Of a DNA stretch of 64,000 bases, positions 63,128-64,000 are shown one piece after another (position 1 is the stretch's first letter; each line of letters opens with the position of its first letter). Position numbers and translations under genes: made by a program. The DNA is taken from the NCBI GenBank assembly GCA_045106855.1, contig JBGCFI010000011.1, positions 62,001 through 126,000 of the forward strand, given 5' to 3'. Below the pieces are notes generated by a model. That model saw only the letters and a program-made list of their open reading frames with translations, was not told where the DNA came from and made no database searches. The stretch comes from Granulosicoccus sp045106855. GTDB lineage: Bacteria; Pseudomonadota; Gammaproteobacteria; Granulosicoccales; Granulosicoccaceae.

Positions 63128-64000
63128 TTATCGCATTTCCAGCCATATGCTTGCAGGTAAGGCTTCATCGATTTCTGGGAGAGTATGAATTCCCGGTAAA
63201 ACCGTATTCTCCAGTAGCCTGGGAATAAGCATGATGAGTTCGGCAAACAGAAATTCGACAATTTCATCAGGAACACTGGCACCCGTAAAATTTACAGGGT
63301 AGCCTTCGTTGATCAGATACAGGCGTCTTCCATCGTGCAGTGTGCATTGACGTACATGCTGATGTAGTTGAACGGAGCTTTCAGTTTCACTAGCAAGAAA
63401 AGGTAAATCGATTTCATGATCCTTTGAGGAGCCGCTTGCCAGGAAACACCTGTCGGGCAACTGTGATATCAGATTCTTGTTAATCGATTGTTTGCCTGTA
63501 GCACCCACAACGATTGCCGGAGAACGGCTTAGTGTATCTGTGTAGCAAGGATGATGACCGTCTACAGTTGCCTCAACAACAGATACCATATCAACATCTT
63601 TTACCCCAACTCCCAGGCCGCGATTTCGCAGACTTTGTGCTATGCCCTTACCCACCCAGCCATATCCAATGACAAGCGCGTCTCGGCCGACGGTAGAGTA
63701 ACCTAATTCACGAAGAATGCTGTCAAGGGCTGCTGCTACTGCTTCTCCGACCTGTTTGCCTTCAATTTCCTTGAGGCGGGTCTGCGCCACATTGATCTGT
63801 GGCACTTTCAACTCAGTCAGTTGTTCCGCCACCCAGACACCTTGTTTGGTTATTTCAAGTACACCGACGACAACATTCTCACCGATGAATTCCGGCTCAT
63901 GCAGCGCTTTGATGGCTATGCCTCCAACTTCGTGAATGATGAGTCTGTGGTTGTTGTCAGCACATCGGCTGATGCTCTCTTGTAGCTCTTTAGCCACGCA
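63128..64000 (-). CDS. S-adenosylhomocysteine hydrolase-like NAD-binding protein, C-terminal part (cut by window edge)
   Basis: The frame is open to the right edge, so the start lies outside. The 290 residues seen include GRDALVIGYGWVGKGIAQSLRNRG, an AdoHcyase-type NAD-binding Rossmann, and a segment NEGYPVNFTGASVPDEIVEFLF, similar to the SAHH C-terminal region, but the final KPDHYRY tail of true SAHH is absent and the end IHTLPEIDEALPASIWLEMR differs. It may be a divergent SAHH or a relative with another substrate. The GTG at 63997 is not taken as a start because sense continues upstream. Confidence 0.65.
   Translation of the reverse strand, partial: CVAKELQESISRCADNNHRLIIHEVGGIAIKALHEPEFIGENVVVGVLEITKQGVWVAEQLTELKVPQINVAQTRLKEIEGKQVGEAVAAALDSILRELGYSTVGRDALVIGYGWVGKGIAQSLRNRGLGVGVKDVDMVSVVEATVDGHHPCYTDTLSRSPAIVVGATGKQSINKNLISQLPDRCFLASGSSKDHEIDLPFLASETESSVQLHQHVRQCTLHDGRRLYLINEGYPVNFTGASVPDEIVEFLFAELIMLIPRLLENTVLPGIHTLPEIDEALPASIWLEMR

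Noticed and set aside
1..64000. tRNA, rRNA, CRISPR, insertion sequence or prophage genes
   Set aside because: I found no cloverleaf-like tRNA, no repeat-spacer pattern, and no transposase, integrase or phage structural gene on reading the window; a covariance-model scan would be needed to be certain for tRNA.

Overview
The window is about 64 kb of chromosomal DNA from a Gram-negative heterotroph, most likely a marine or halophilic gammaproteobacterium; this is inferred from gene content, not from a marker gene. The supporting content is RND efflux with a periplasmic adaptor, a lipobox lipoprotein, Tat signals, many periplasmic binding proteins, an ectoine-hydrolase-like enzyme, a TTT solute transporter, and hybrid kinase and GGDEF/EAL signalling. 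GC looks close to 50% by eye. I see no rRNA, tRNA, CRISPR array, insertion sequence or phage gene. Both ends cut genes: an ATP-grasp enzyme on the left and an S-adenosylhomocysteinase-like enzyme on the right.

Layout. 1-4.6 kb: ATP-grasp/GNAT pair, HIT and DUF3592 proteins, DCC thiol oxidoreductase, MTA/SAH deaminase-like amidohydrolase. 4.7-8 kb: a cupin and a multi-PAS hybrid histidine kinase split into two frames at a run of nine C (coding strand). 8.1-18.3 kb: DUF2461 protein, EamA exporter, SDR, Asp/Glu racemase with MFS transporter, YdjM-like membrane protein, and an RND efflux pump. 18.5-24.1 kb: two overlapping secreted alkaline phosphatases and a large exported alpha/beta hydrolase. 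24.2-30.4 kb: a complete Pot-type ABC importer ending in a DoeA-like ectoine hydrolase. 30.7-41 kb: hybrid kinase, SLC13 permease, small unknown proteins, RidA, a J-domain/zinc-finger/PilZ protein, and three dehydrogenase or reductase genes.

41.3-52.4 kb is the most coherent block. It holds a TTT binding protein, two terminators, a GntR regulator with a candidate operator on its own promoter, oxalyl-CoA decarboxylase, formyl-CoA:oxalate CoA-transferase, a formyl-tetrahydrofolate-hydrolase-like enzyme, a universal stress protein, TctB, a 19-codon leader ORF coupled to TctA, and a large P-loop protein of unknown function. I read it as an oxalate uptake and catabolism island in which a TTT transporter replaces the usual oxalate carrier. 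52.4-53.0 kb is non-coding with two perfect inverted repeats. 53-56 kb: Tat-exported metallo-beta-lactamase-fold protein, JmjC-type oxygenase and a small Tat-exported protein. 56-60.4 kb: an AfuABC/FbpABC-type importer with a long hairpin before the permease gene. 60.4-64 kb: pterin dehydratase, PAS-GGDEF-EAL protein and the right-edge partial gene.

Functional themes are scavenging of organic and phosphorylated solutes, one-carbon/oxalate metabolism and environmental signalling. The items I rate highest are the oxalate-TTT island with its orphan P-loop protein, the poly-C tract in the kinase, the J-Zn-PilZ fusion, and hairpins in both ABC operons at the binding-protein/permease junction.
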